In this document: piece after piece, positions 33,355 through 47,400 of the stretch
How positions within the stretch are numbered: position 1 is the stretch's first letter
Layout of the letters: every line of letters starts with the position of its first letter
From: Niebla homalea
Taxonomy: Eukaryota > Ascomycota > Lecanoromycetes > Lecanorales > Ramalinaceae
Length of the DNA: 64,000 bases
Assembly (NCBI GenBank): GCA_019925105.1
Contig: JAHGAU010000031.1
Location: forward strand, 694,501-758,500
Direction of reading: 5' to 3'
The notes under the pieces: model-generated
Seen by the model: the letters and a program-made list of their open reading frames with translations, nothing else
Database searches by the model: none
Told to the model about the DNA's origin: nothing
Translations under genes and position numbers: made by a program

Positions 33355-33868
33355 GGGAAATAAGAGCTCGTTGACTTTCAAAGTGCGCTGCCTTAAAGGT
33401 TATTGGAGACGCCAAATTGCTCGGAGCCCAAAGCAGACCCAGCATTGCGTTTAACGCCTCTCGAGTTCGATTTTCTAGGTTGCACATGTAAGTCTTATTG
33501 GATACCGCGTAGGCTTGGGAATGGCAATAAGCAGAATGTATGGATCCATTGTAGTTAAAAACAAAGCTTGATTTTTAGAATGTTCTCTAGAAGATCTGAC
33601 TTCTACGGGACAATTAACCTGCCTTGGTAGGCTTTGATTGTGATGTAATATGTGAAACATATATTATTTCAATTATCTTGGCGTATGTAAGAAGGGCAAA
33701 TCTATCGTCGAATCCAAAATATGTGGCCGCGGGCACTAAAATACGGACCATATACCCAAGTGGGATACATGCCCACCAACGCTAGCAGACATTTTTTGGG
33801 ATTTATGGATTACATTGTTCCTTAGGGTTTATAATATAGCTTATATACGTAATTGACCGTACTATAAG
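33355..33868. other. unassigned sequence right of the MITE
   Basis: Moderately AT-rich and not clearly RIPed until about 33820. Two short minus-strand ORFs (33296-33487 running out of the MITE, 33475-33660) have no supporting features. No gene called. Confidence 0.5.
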
Positions 33869-34350
33869 TGTCAGGGTACTGATATAAGGTAGGTTAAGTA
33901 ATGAATAAATAATAGCTATAAAGGTTACCTATAATATAAGTGGTATATATAAATAAAGTATATACGCTAAGACCCCCCGGGAGCTAGTCCTTATAAGGTA
34001 AGTAGGCCCAGCATAGGAAGAAGGCCATTTAAAATTATAATATAATCCCCCTTTTAATAACGGCGAGCTTTTATAAGTTTAATTATTCTATTTATTATCT
34101 CCGGGGTTAAATATACCATAAATCTGGCGATAACAATAGTGGCTTATATAAGGGCAGAGTAAATAGTATATTGAAAAAATCGCATTTATACCGGTGGAGA
34201 AATAAAATAACCGAGAAAAAATCGACGGGAACTAAGTCGATTAACATATTCTCCGATAAATAGCCAGGTCGTATAGTTTTTGTTAAAAAGTGGTTTAATA
34301 TAGCGTAAGTAGTTATTACCGTTATTGCTATACTTTTTTTATTAAAGAGT
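33869..34350 (-). mobile_element. truncated copy of the 7504-type LTR element
   Basis: An LTR at 33869-34042 (TGTCAGGGTACTG...) is followed by about 300 bases matching 7677-8000, including the stem-loop at about 34210-34255. The rest of the element is missing. More heavily RIPed than the 7504 LTR. Confidence 0.75.
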
Positions 34351-34568
34351 TAAACACTGATAAGATCTTCGTTTGCAGGTATGGCGGACAGCCAAAACAG
34401 GCTTTAAGGGTAGGACATAATATATATACGTATAGGATATACCTTACATAGCCGTTTATCCTTCAGGACAGAGGATCCTTCACCATATATACCATATACC
34501 TATTACTCAGAACGTGCAGTTCTTATTAAATACCCTTAAAATAAACTTATTTATTAACGGGCTTTCTG

Positions 34569-34631
34569 TTAGAGCCATGAACCCTTTGCGGTTCACCAGC
34601 TCCATAAACCCTTTGCGGTTTATTATATCTG
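34569..34631. repeat. short direct repeat, CCATGAACCCTTTGCGGTT type
   Basis: Two copies of CCAT(G/A)AACCCTTTGCGGTT about 29 nt apart, preceded by TGTTAGAG. Each holds an AACC/GGTT inverted pair. Un-RIPed. It directly abuts the LTR at 34632. Confidence 0.65.
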
Positions 34632-34962
34632 TGTTAGCAGCTAGCGCCATCTCTGCGCCGGCGCTATAATAATACGTTATACTGCTGTGTTAAGGTAGGC
34701 CGTTAAGCTTTAATAAAGGGCCTTGGTAACGGCTTTGGTATACGTTATTTATAAGCCGTAGCTTAATAAACGTAAAGTAAGATAATTATTACCTTTATTT
34801 TAAGTAAAAATTATACCTTTTCTTTCTGAATTCTTTAAGAATTAATCCTATTACTAATTTATTTATTAAAGTAATATTTAAGTATTTAAATTATAACGTT
34901 ATATCTTTTATATTTATCTTTATTAATCCCATTAATATACCGTTAACGGATTTAATTTAATA
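34632..34962 (+). repeat. 5' LTR of a second copy of the inner-Gypsy family
   Basis: 331 bases matching the reverse complement of 21106-21438/28434-28766; starts TGTTAGCAGCTAGCGCC. The outer 60 bases are intact, the remainder RIPed. It is followed by internal sequence, so it is the 5' LTR of a plus-strand copy. Confidence 0.85.
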
Positions 34963-35878
34963 TTTTAATTCTTCTTCCTTATTAAGGAAAAGGCCCGACG
35001 TTACCATTATAATAAATATTCAATTAACTTAATAAACCTTAAAATAAAAAGGTAATATTTACCCTTTAATTAAAAACTTTTTTATTATAATTCAATAAAT
35101 CAAAACGGCGGAGTATTATTATAATATTATAGCTTAATAAGTTTAACTTTTAAAATTATAATTTAAAGTTAACCGGCTTAGGGTTAAAAATATATTTATT
35201 AAAAGTATATATTTAACTATATTAATATATAATATAAAAGTTTATATTTTAAAATTTTCCTTTATGTTAATTTTATTATTAAGCTTTATATCGATAACGT
35301 ACCGCCGGTAACTTTTATTTTACCTTATAAAAATTAGTTTTTTTATTTAGAAAAACTTAAGTTATATTAAAATAAGTTTAAGGGTAAATATTAAATATAA
35401 TTTATTAATTTAAAAAAATAATCTATACTTTATCTTAAGTATTTTTTTATTAAAAGAAAAAAAGGTAATTTTTTATTTAAGGTTTATTTCTTATAAAATC
35501 TTTAATTTACCGGATAAGGGAACTAATAGAATTAGTTATTAAAAACTTAAAAATAAACTTTTAAACTTAATATTATTATTATTAGATAAATTTTGTATTT
35601 ATACATTTTTTTTATAAAGCTTTTACCGGAGCTTAAAATTAAAATCTTTATAATTAATAAAATATTAAGAATTTAAAATAATATTATTATAATAACGATT
35701 ATATAAAAGAATAATTTAAAATATATTATTAATAATAAATTAAAAAATTAATAAGGATAAATTCTTTAAAAATAAGGTATTTAAATTTAATTTTAATAGC
35801 TTAAAGTTAACGCGTATTTTCATTAAAAATAATTTTTATAATTAAAAATATAAAGTTATATTTAAAAATTCCGATACC
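34963..35878 (+). pseudogene. gag-side internal fragment of that Gypsy copy
   Basis: Aligns with the reverse complement of about 27440-28433. It breaks off at CCGATACC where another LTR begins. The rest of the internal region (pol) is absent. Confidence 0.7.
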
Positions 35879-36224
35879 TGTTAACAGCTAGCGCCATCTC
35901 TGCGCCGGCGCCATAGTAATACGCCATACTGCTGCGCTAAGGTAGGCCGTTAAGCCTTAATAAAGGGCCTTGGCAACGGCCTTAATATGCGTCATTTATG
36001 AGCCGTAGCTTAATAGGCGTAAAGCGGGGTAATTATTACCTTTACCTTAAGTAAAGGCTATGCCCCAGTTCTTTCTAAGTTCCTTAAGAATTAATCTTAC
36101 TATTAATTTACTTGTTAAATTTACTTGTTAAAGTAATACTTAAGTATCCAGACCGTAAATTTACGTCTTCTACACCTACCTTTACTAGTCCCGCGGGCGG
36201 CACGCCGGCGGAGTCAGTCTAACA
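35879..36224 (+). repeat. LTR of the inner-Gypsy family, little RIPed
   Basis: 346 bases, TGTTAACAGC...AGTCTAACA. It is 13 bases longer than the other copies because TTTACTTGTTAAA is duplicated. Both edges are intact. Its flanks (ATACC, AATAT) are not a target duplication and no purine tract precedes it, so it sits at a recombination or deletion junction rather than as an ordinary 3' or solo LTR. Confidence 0.8.
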
Positions 36225-36297
36225 ATATTATTATTATTTAAGCTATACGTATACGTATCGTTTTGGACCCCAGGGGTCCCCTTATTCGTCGCCATTT
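36225..36297 (-). mobile_element. 5'-end fragment of a LINE
   Basis: The minus strand starts ATGGCGACGAATAAGGGGAC, matching the 5' ends at 48227 and 42800. Only 73 bases remain before the LTR. A LINE 5' end without its 3' part cannot arise by normal 5' truncation, so the rest was lost. Confidence 0.75.
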
Positions 36298-36625
36298 CGA
36301 TAAATTATTTCTATATATCAGCGTTATATTTTATTAATAAATTAAGGGCTATAATTTAAAATAATATTATCCGGAAGGCCATAATATTTAAATACTTTTT
36401 TAATAAAAAATTTAATTATTTCTTTAACGGAAATTTTTGCTTTTTAACGTAATAAAGGATATAATATTGGCCTTTAAGTAATATATAAATTACGGTAAAG
36501 ATAATATTTATATTTTCATATTTAAATAATCCGGTAATAAAGTTAATTAAAAAATTAAGTTATTTTTATTCCGGGATTTTTAATTATCAAAATAATTTTA
36601 CGGGCTTTTATTATAAGGTTTTAAA
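36298..36625 (-). pseudogene. Gypsy integrase core relic (part of a split pol)
   Basis: The minus strand reads KPVKLF, IPE and FLINFITGLFKYENINIIFT, then GLPDNII in a shifted frame (around 36370-36400). These match the Gypsy integrase entry (P-[IL]-P-x-x-x-W-x-x-[IL]-[ST]-x-D-F-[IV]-T-[GD]-L-P) and the G-L-P-D-x-I-[IV]-S-D-R-G block. Upstream zinc-binding sequence lies at 48243-48480 beyond the LINE insertion. The downstream part is lost at the LINE fragment junction. Confidence 0.7.
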
Positions 36626-37030
36626 TTAAAAGTAAATATTGATTGATTGATTGATTTATATTACGGATCTAGTTAAGCTAATTCCCGCGTTCCTTAATAC
36701 GCGGCCTTTTAACCTTATTAATACCCGTAAAAACCTAATATTTATAACGTTAAGGTAAAAACCGGCGTTTACTAGGCCTTTACCCTTTATCCCTTAAGGT
36801 AGAAGATATTAACGGCCTTTTAAAGAGTAATAATCTATTTATATATTTCCTATATTTTAACTCCCTTAAGAAAATCTATAAGATTACGACTATATCCTTA
36901 TAAAGGTTATTTTTAAACTTATTACTCTTTTATTCCTTTATATATTTATATTACCTTAACTTTACGTAATACCTTTAAATATTCTTATTAATATTTATAT
37001 ACTTAATATATACCCCTTTTATATTATTAT

Positions 37031-40000
37031 TGATTGATTAATTGATTGATTTATATTACGGATCTAGCTGAGCTAATTCCGGCGTTCCCTAATACTCGGC
37101 CATTTAGCCTTATTAATAACCGTAAAAAACCCGATATCTATAACGTTAAAAATAAAAACCGGTATTTACCCAGCCTTTACTTACGTCTTAAGGGTTAAGA
37201 GCATTTATAGCCGTTTAAAGAATAAGAATTTATTTATATATTTTTTTTAAGAAAACCTATAATATTACGATTAAATCTATTTAAGGGTTACCTTTAAATT
37301 TATTATTCTTTTATTACTTTATAGGTTTATTTAATGTTAAAATTTTAGAATTCCAATTATATTATTAAATATCCTTATTAATACGTATATTATTATTATT
37401 TTATTTATATAACTTTATTAACCGATATAGTATTATTTTTTATACCGTTTTAGTATTTATAGTTTTTTTAACCCCTTATTGGGTATAATTTTCCCGCCGC
37501 TATTTTTTACTTTTAGGTTAATAGTAAAGTTTCTTAATTAAATCCTTAATTATTTCCTTTATTTCCTTAATTAAGTTAAACTATAATAATAAACTTATAG
37601 TTATTATGAATTTAACGGCCGCCTTAATACCTTTTTTATTAATAAGCATTTAATGATAATCGTTAATTTTTACTTTTTTAATTAATTCCGGTTTAAACTC
37701 CTTAAATAGTAAATAAAAAATTAATATATATATAGCGTTTTATTTTTATTATTTATATTCGTAATTAACGTTAATCCGGCTATTAACGTATATTATAAAA
37801 AGGAAATAAATTAAGCCGTTCTTATTTATCCGGAGTTAAATTATTAATACGTTATCGTTTTTCCTTATAATCCCGTAACGCCGGAAATACTTATTAATAA
37901 TTTTATTATTATTTAACGTTAAATATTATTACTTTTAAGGGATTAATTTTTTATATTTATATTAATACTCTATTTACCTCCTTATAATCTATAGGGTAAT
38001 CGCCGTTAACTTCGCCTTTATAGCCTTTTTCTTTTTTATTATTTTTATTTTAAATAAGAATTTATATACTCTTATATTAACTTTTTAAATATAAGTTAGG
38101 TCAACCTTTTTTTTAACTTATTTTAATTTAACTTCCGTAAGGGAAGTAAATACCGTTTCTTTATACTTTTTTATTTAAGGTTTTTTATAATTCTAGCGAA
38201 TATATTTATTTCTTATTAACGTAATTAAATTTATATCCCTTTTAAATTTCGCTTAAGCGATTATTTAATTTAAGGTTAATTTTATTAATAATATAAAAAC
38301 CTCGGATTCCAGTATCGGAACGGGAGTTACTTTATATACTTTATTTATTATTCTTAAATATCGGTTTTAAACCTTTTATAATTGCCGGACGGGCTTTTTC
38401 TTATATTTAAGTATACCTTTAAATATATATTAAATAATTATTACGTACGTTATCGTAGGCTTTATAACCGTTTAATAAATAATTTTAACCTTTTATAAAG
38501 TAACTCCTTACGTTAACGTTATAAGGTAAATAAGGCCTTTCTCCTATAAAATTATCTTCTTTTAAATTTTTTTTATATAATTTTTTTAATTTAATTTCTT
38601 ATTAATTTATAAGCTAAATACCTTAATATTAACTTCTGGTTTTACCGTTATATTATTTAAGTTTACTATAATTATTATATTATATAGTTTCGGGCTTTTT
38701 ATTATATAAATAAGCTTATATTTATATAAGGCGAATTAAGCCTTATATATCTTTATTTATTATAAATAGACTTTATAAGCTTATTTTAACTTTAAATAAT
38801 TTATATAAGTAAACGTACTATAAGTTAAAAAGTAGATATTATTAATAAAGCCTTTTATTTAAACTTTTTATTTCAGTTTTATTAAGTTTTTAATAAGTAA
38901 ACCATTAAAAAATAAGAATAAAATTAAGGAGATAAATAACTTTTAAGGAATCTTTATTATTGTAAGCTTTATTATATTTATTTTTTATTTTAAATTAATT
39001 AACGTCGCTTAATTACTTAAGAAATTCTTTATTTAATATATAAAAAAAAATAAAATTTTTTTTTTTCCGTAAATTATATAATAACCTTTAATAATTTATT
39101 TTATCGAACGCCTTTATAATATTTAAAGAAAAAAAACTTATAACGTATTTCTTCTTATAATTTTATACTATATATATATTATTAATTAAGTTTTTAAGAG
39201 CCGTCTCCGTTAATTATCCTTTTTTTACCCTTATTTATTAATTAAGGAGTAATTTATATCCTTTTACGTAATTATTTAAGATTTTTATAATTACCGTCTT
39301 TAAAGCCTTCCTTAACGTATAAAGGAATATTATAAGTTTATATAACTTTATTTTTAAGTAATTTAACTTAACCGGTTTCTTAAGAATAATTATTTTAACT
39401 TCCTTAAATTTACGGGGGTAATATCCTATATTGAAATAGGCTTAAAATAAATAAATAAAGACCTTTTTAAATAATAATATTATTATAGATAGGAACCTAT
39501 TTAGTATACCGTTAAGTCCGGGGGTTTTATCCTTTTTTAATTTATTAATCGTTTTAATTATTATTTCTTAGGTTATTATTTTACTTATTATTATTAATTT
39601 AGGATATATTATACCGTTAATATTTATTAAGTTAACTTTTAATAATAAAGGAAAGAACGCCTTTTAAAGAGCCTTAATTTTACCGTTAAAGATATTCATT
39701 ACCGTATTATTTAATCTTTTTAAGGATAAAAACTTAAGGATAAATTTAAGTTTCTTATTTTATTCTTTATTATATTTTATTAACTTTTAAATATTATAAG
39801 GGGAAATTGTTAAGTTATATACTATAGCCCGGAAGTATATTTACTTAATTTTTTAAATAATTTTTTCCTTTTTTTTTTAAGCTTCCTTTAACCGTTAAAG
39901 CGTTTCCCGGTTTTTATATTTAATAATTTATTTTATAAGCGCTTTTACTTTTATAATCGTTTTTATATACTTTTTATTCTAATAAATTTTAACTCTTTAA

Positions 40001-42821
40001 GACGGCTTTATTATTAAGATTATAATATTAATTACTTCGTTTAAAACCTTTATTATCCACTTTATGAAACGGTCGATTTATTTTTTATTATTAAGCCGGG
40101 GACGCTCCGTTAATTAAAATATTATTTTTACTGTTTTTATTAATATTTCGGCTTCCTTAACCGTCTTTTATATTTATTTAAACGGTAAAGGCGGAATTAC
40201 GTTAATAAATTAATTTAAGGTTATCTATATCGGGACGTAATTTAAACCGTATTTTAGGTCTTTTTAAGGTTTAAATATATAATTAAGTTAATAATACCTT
40301 TTAAGTTAAATATTAAGTTAATTATAGTTTTAAGTTTATAACTTTTTATATAATAGCTTTTTTCAGCGTTAATAATATAAAATTAAACCATATAATAATT
40401 ATTAATAGTTCCTTAAATTCAGTATAATTAATTATATAACCGTCTTTATTCTATTAAACGTAATAAAGATTAAAGTCCCTTATTAAGAAGTATTTATTAA
40501 ATATAATTATAATATCCTTAAGTAGCGGGATTATAAAGGGTTTTTTCCTATTAACCGATAGCGGATTATACGTATTATAAATATTTAAGGTATCCTTAAT
40601 ATCCTCCTTTTATATAATCCGGAATATATATAGGTTCTTTCCGTAATAAGTAATGTTTTAATTATTTATATTTAGCCTCTTATTAATAAAGAAGTATATT
40701 TATGTTATTTTATTACCCTTAAAGGCTAAGTAAAAATTATCTCCCGGGTTAATTAAAAAATAAGTATACGGATTATATAATGGCTTTTATATCGCTATAA
40801 TATCGATATCCTTTATCTTTTTAAATCCAAATATCGGTATTATGGCTTTAATTACTTCTTTATATACGTTATATTATATTACCCTTAAAAGCGTAAATAT
40901 ATTAAATATTAATATTTATTAAACTCTTTTTATTAACTTTTATTTATATAAATAATTTTTTTTTAAGGTTAAGCGTTATTTATTTTAATCTTTTTATTAT
41001 AATAATAATTTTAATCGGGCGGCCGGCTTTAAAGGTTAATATTACTATAAGCTTCCTTTTTTTTATATTATTGGTTATTACGTTTTACTTTTCTTTATTT
41101 AATAAGTTTTATTTACGTCTTAAGACCGTTTTTAATTACTTTATTAATCTAAGTTTATACGAATTATAGCGTTAAACCTTAATTACTATTTTAATCTTCT
41201 TACGTTAAGTCTCCTTTACTCTTACTATATATTATAAGTCTTATATTAAGTAATTATTATTACCGTACGCCGCGTATTTCGGCACGTTTTTTATTAAATT
41301 TTTTGTTATTAAGCCAGCGTATTTATACGTATTATACTTTTCAGTATATATTGCGTATTTCGTACTATTAAGGTACTTCGTAATAATATATCCGTACCCT
41401 TAATATTTAAAATATTAATAAATATCCGCTGCCCGGTCTTAAGGTCTCGTTAACTTAAAGGATTTACTTTTTATTACTTTTTTATCGAGGATATCGTTAT
41501 ATATCCTTATTAACGTTACGTTTAAAATAATTATAAAGTATTTCTTTATATAATTGAAGGCGTTTAACCTCTTTATTATAATAAAAAAACTATAATTGAT
41601 AATCTTTAATTTAAAATAGAAGACCGTATTCTCCTTCTTTATTTACCTTAAGGTAATTTCCCCTTCCTTCTTTATAAATTTTATTAAGTATATTCTATCC
41701 ACCGCGATAACGAAGGATTACCTTAATACCTTTGCTGTCTTATACCCCTTTTTACCGGTTTATTCTTTTAACTTTTTTAGCCCCTTTTTTACCTTTAATA
41801 AAGCTATATTAAGGAAGATATCCTTACTTTATAGCTTACGTACCGTAATAATTTATTTTATTAATAATTTTCCCGTTACCTTAAACGCTTTTATTAATTA
41901 TAGTAAGTTCGTTTTCGCCGCTATATTCTTTTCCTTTTTATTTAATAATTATATAGTTATTATTTTCGCTTTTTTTAATACCGCTATTTTCTTTTCCGCT
42001 TTTACCTCCTTTATTATTAATATTAATGCCGTTTTCACGGTTTTCATTACCTAGTTTATCTTTACTCTTTTTTTTAAAGTTTCCCCCGTTATTCCTTCAT
42101 TTTATACGTATCCTTTTTATCTCCTTTTACCTTTATTTACCGGCGCTTTTATTACCGCCTTTTAAGTTCCGCGTAACCTTTTTAATTCCCTTAAATTTCT
42201 CCCCGCTTTTACGTAAAAGTCTTTTACCTTTTATAGTCTAATTTATAATATCGGCTAGGTCTTTAACGTAATGTCCTTCTATATAGTTATAAGGAGGCCT
42301 TTTAACGTTTTTATTATTTCCTCCTTTTTTATTTTTCCCTTACGTATTTAATAATTACTTTTTTTTATAGCCTATTTTTATTTACTTAATATCTCCTTAT
42401 TTTTATTTAGCTTTCTCCCAGTTTATATATACTTAATAAGGCCTTTTACGCCTCCGCTTACCCCCTATCCGTCCCCGCGTACCGTCCTTGTCCCCTCCGC
42501 CTTTTATTTATTACCCTTTATAATAATACCTTTATGCGTTATACGCGTTTTTTTACATGTATCTTATTAATTATAGGCTTTTTATTTAATTTAAGGCCGT
42601 TTTATCTCGTATTTATTACGTTGTTTATATAACTTATTACCGTTCCTATTAATTTAAACCGCTTACCCTTCCTTCCCTTTTATCCCTATTATTATTCCGC
42701 TTCCGCTTATCGCATTTAAGGTACTATCCTTACTATTACTTAAGCTATATACGCGTATATCGTTTCTGACCTCTAGGGTCCCGTTATTCGTCGCCATCTC
42801 CTTTATCATCTTTCTACCGTC
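37031..42821 (-). mobile_element. full-length Tad-like LINE nested in the previous one
   Basis: The 3' tail is at 37031 (TGATTGATTAATTGATTGAT). The 5' end lies near 42821, with a probable target duplication TTATATTATTAT (37019-37030, 42822-42833; low-complexity, so weaker evidence). ORF1 begins at ATG 42797-42795 (MATNNGTLEVRNDIRVYSLS). RT relic at 38880-38990. The first 60 bases of the 5' end are un-RIPed, the body heavily RIPed. A plus-strand ORF at 42026-42241 is spurious. Confidence 0.82.
38880..38990 (-). pseudogene. LINE RT core relic
   Basis: The minus strand reads FISLILFLFFNGLLIKNLIK, the RIPed counterpart of SPISPVLFLFFNGPLIEDLI at about 18207 in the truncated copy; the differences are explained by C-to-T or G-to-A. 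Confidence 0.75.
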
Positions 42822-44289
42822 TTATATTATTATTATTATTAATTTTTTTAAAGATATTTAATAAGCGTCTATTATTATATTTTTATAATTATAAAAAATA
42901 CTTTCCGGTTTATATAATTAATGTAATTAATTTCCGCTTCTCTTTTTCTTCCTTAACCGGTAACGGCCCTTCTTTATAAGGTCTTTAATAACCTTATTTA
43001 TCTTTATAATGAAATTAAATTATAATAATAATCCGATAAATATTATAAACTTAACGGTTATTAGGATATTTTACTTTATAAATAATATTTAATAGTATTT
43101 ATAAATATTAACTTTTATAATAAATCTTAACTTAACCTTTATAAATAAAGGATAAGAAATAAGGACGTATATAATATTTTATTTCCTTTATCCATATTTA
43201 TATTTAACGTTTATTTAACCTTTAATATATATAATAAATAGGAAATAAATTAAACCGTTTTTATCCGTCCGGAGTTAAATTATTAACATATTATTATTTT
43301 TCCTTATAATATTATAACGGCGGAGATACTTATTAATAATCTTTTTATCGGTAAAAGCTAAATAATAATAACCTTAAAATATAAAGTCTTTATACCTTTA
43401 TTAACGCTTAATTTACTTTATCGCGGCTTATAAGGTAATCATTATAAATTTTATTCTTTAAATCCTTTTTATTTCAATTTTTTTTACGTTTAACGGGAGT
43501 TTATATACGCTTAAATTAACCTTTAAAACGTTAATAAAATTAATTTATTTTTAATTTATTTTTAATTTATTTTAATAAAAGAAAGGATAAGTATTTTTAG
43601 TTTATTCTTTTTAATTTAAGGCTTGTTAAGATTTTAACGGATCCGCTCGTTTCTTATTATCGTAATTAAATATATATATTTCTTTAATTTTATTTAAGTA
43701 GTTATTTAGTTTAATAAAACGTTAATTAACGGTATAAAAACCTTAAATTTTAATACCGGAATAAGGATTACTTTATAAGTACCGTTAATTATTCTTAAAT
43801 ACCGGTTTTAGACTTTCTATAATATTTAAATAAGTTCTTTTTTATATCCCAGAGTACTTTTAAATATATATTAAATAATTATAGTGTATATTATAATTAA
43901 CTTTATTACGGCTTAATAAATAGTTTAGGCCTTTTATATTATAATCCCCTATATAGATATAACGAGATAAATAAGGTTTTTTTTATAAGGTTATTTTCTT
44001 TTAAACCTTTTTTATATAGTTTTTTTAATTAAGCTTCTTATTTACTTAAAGGTTAAAGACTTTAATATTAATATCCGGCTTTATTATAACTTTATTTAAG
44101 TCTATTATAGTTATTATATTGTATAATTTTAAGCTTTTAATTATATAAATAAACTTATATTTATACGGTATAAATTAAGTCCCGTAAGTTCTTACTTATT
44201 AAAAATAGACTTTATAAGTTTATTTTAATTCCAGATAATTTATATATATAAAAATACTATAAGTTAAAAAATAAACGTTATTAATAAAG

Positions 44290-44400
44290 CCTTTAATTTA
44301 AACCTTTTATTTCAGCTTAATAAGCTTCTTAATTAATAAATTATTAAAAAATAAAAATAATATAAAAGAAATAAGCGATCCTTAAAAAATCCCCGTTATA
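44290..44400 (-). pseudogene. LINE RT core relic
   Basis: Same segment as 38880-38990 in the outer LINE, more degraded; recognised by nucleotide similarity and equal distance from the 5' end. Confidence 0.55.
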
Positions 44401-47400
44401 ATAAGCTTTATTAAGCTTATTTTTTATTTTAAGTTAATTAACGTAACTTAATCGTTTAAGAAACTTTTTATTTACTTAATTAAAAAGAATAATATCCTTT
44501 TCTTTTTTAAGTTATATAATAACCTTTAATAATTTATTTTATTAAAAATATTTATAATATTAAAAAAAGAAAACTTATAATATATTTCTTTCCGTAACCT
44601 TATACCGTATATATGCCGTCGATTAATCCTTTAAGGGCTATTTTTATTAATTAACCTTTCTTTATTTCTATTTATTAATCGGGGAGAAATCCGTAATTTT
44701 CTATATAATCATTAAGGATCTTTATTATTACCGTTTTTAAGGTTTTCCTTAATATATAAAGGAGTATAATAAATCTATAAGACTTTACCTTAAAGTAATC
44801 CGGCTTAATAAGCTTCTTAAGGATAATTATTTTTATTTTTTTTAAATTTATATAAATAATAATTAATATTAAAATATACTTAAAAAAAAATTTAAAAACC
44901 CTTTTAAATAATAAGGTTATTATTAATAAGAATTTATTAAGAATCTTATTTAGTCTTAAGGCTTTATCCTTCTTTAATTTATTAATCGCTTTAATTATTA
45001 TATTTTATATTATTACTTTATTTATTAATATAGGGTTAAGGTATATAACGCCGTTAATATTATTTAAATTAACTTTTAATAAAAAGGGGAAAAATATTCT
45101 TTTAAGGGCCTTAATCTTATTATTAAAGGTATTAATTAATATATTATTAAGCTTCTTAAAAAGTAAGAATTTAAAGATAAGCTTTAATTTTTTATTCCGT
45201 TCTTTATTATATTTTATTAACTTTTAAATATTATAAAATAAGATCGTTAAATTATATACCGTAAATTAAAAGTATATTTACTTAACCTTCTTAATAATTT
45301 TTTTTAAATAACCCTTAATTAATTAAGTATTTCTTAATTTTTATACTTAAAAGCTTACTTAATTAACCTTTTTATTTTTATAATCGCGGTCGTATACCCT
45401 TTATTTTAATAGGTTTTAACTCTTTAAGAAGGTTTTATTAACGGAATTATCTTATTAATTATTTTATTTAATACATTTATTATTTACTTTATAAAGAGGT
45501 TAATCCGGTCTTTATTATTTAATTAAAGGAGGTTTATAAATTATATTATTATTTCCTCCCTTTTTATATAAATCTTTACTTTTTTAATTATTTTTTATGC
45601 TTTTTTTATCGGTAATAATAAGGTCCTATTAACGGTTTAGTTTAAAGTTATTTATATCGGTATATAATTTAAGTTATATTTTAAGTCCTTTTAAGGCTTA
45701 TATATAATAACCGTATTAACGATACTTTTTAAGTTAAACGTTAAGTTAATTATAATCTTAAATCCTTAACCTTCTTATATTATAATCTTTTTTAGTATTA
45801 ATAATATAAAGTTAAACCGGGTAATAATTATTAATAATTCTTTAAATTTAACGTAATTAATTATACGCTTTTCTTCGTTTTACTTAATATAATAAAGATT
45901 AAAATCTTTTATTAAAAGGTACTTATTAAATATAATTATAATATCCTTAAATAATAAGATTATAAAGGGTTTTTTTATTAACCGGCGGCGAATTATATAC
46001 GTTATAAATATTTAAGTTTCTTTTAATATTTCCTTTTTATATAATTCGGAACGTATATAAATTCCCATTATAATAAATAATATTTTAATTATTTATATTC
46101 AACCTTTTATTTATAAAGAAATATATTTATCTTTTCTCGTTTTCTTTAAAGGTTAAATAAAAATTATTTCCTAGGTTAATTAAAAAACGTATATACGGGT
46201 TATATAACGGCTTTTATATTATTATAATATTAATATCCTTTATCTTTTTAAATTTAAATATTAATATTATAACTTTAATTACTTTTTTATATGCGTTATA
46301 TTATATTGTCCTTAAAAGTATAAACGTATTATATATTAATTCTTATTAAGTTCTCCCCGTTAACTTTTATTTATATAAACGGTTTCTCCTTAAACTTAAG
46401 CGTTATTTATCCCGGTTTTCTTATTATAATAATTATCCCGGTTAAATAACTGGCTTTAAGGGTTAATATTATTATAAATTTCCTTTTTTTTACGTTATTA
46501 ATTATTACGTTTTATTTTTCCTTATTTAATAAGCTTTATTTATATATTAAGATTATCTTTAATTATTTTACCGGTTTAAATTTATATAAATTATAATATT
46601 AAACCTTAATTATTATTTTAATTTTTTTACGTTAAGTTTCCTTAACCCTTATTAAATATTATAAATCTTAAACCGGGTAATTATTATTCTTATACGTTAT
46701 ATCTTTCAGCGTATTTTTTATTAAGTTTTTTATTATTAAACCTGTATATTTATACGTATTATACCCTCCGGTATATATCGTATACTTTATATTACTAAGG
46801 TACCTCGTAATAATATATCCGTACCCTTAATATTTAAAATATTAATAAATATCTGCCGCTTAATTTTATAACCTTATTAATTTAAGGGATTTACCCTTTA
46901 TTACCCTTTTATTAAGGATATTATTATATATCCTTATTAATATTATATTTAAGATAACCGTAAAGTATTTCTTTATCCGGTTAAGGGTATTTAACCTTTT
47001 TATTATGGGGGAAAAACTATAATTAATAATCTTTAATCCAGGATAAAGGATTATATTCTCTTTTTTTATCCGTTTTAAAATAACCTCCTTTTCCTTTCCT
47101 ATAAATCTTATTAAGTATATCCCGTTTATTATAATAATAAATAATTACCTTAATATCTTTACCGTTTTATATTTCCTTTTACCGGTTTATTTTTTTAATT
47201 TCTTAAGTTTTATTTTTATTTTTAATAAGATTATATTAAGGAAGATATCCCTATTTTATAGCTTACGTATTATAATAATCTATTTTATTAATGGCTTTTT
47301 ATTATTTTAAACGTTTTTATTAATTATAAAGGGTTCGCTTTTATAATTATATTCCTTTCTTCCTTACTTAATAGTTATATAATTATTATCCTTATTTTCT

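Noticed and set aside
42026..42241. Plus-strand 71-codon ORF
   Set aside because: It lies antisense within the ORF1 region of a minus-strand LINE; the pyrimidine-rich strand yields Phe/Leu/Pro/Ser by default.
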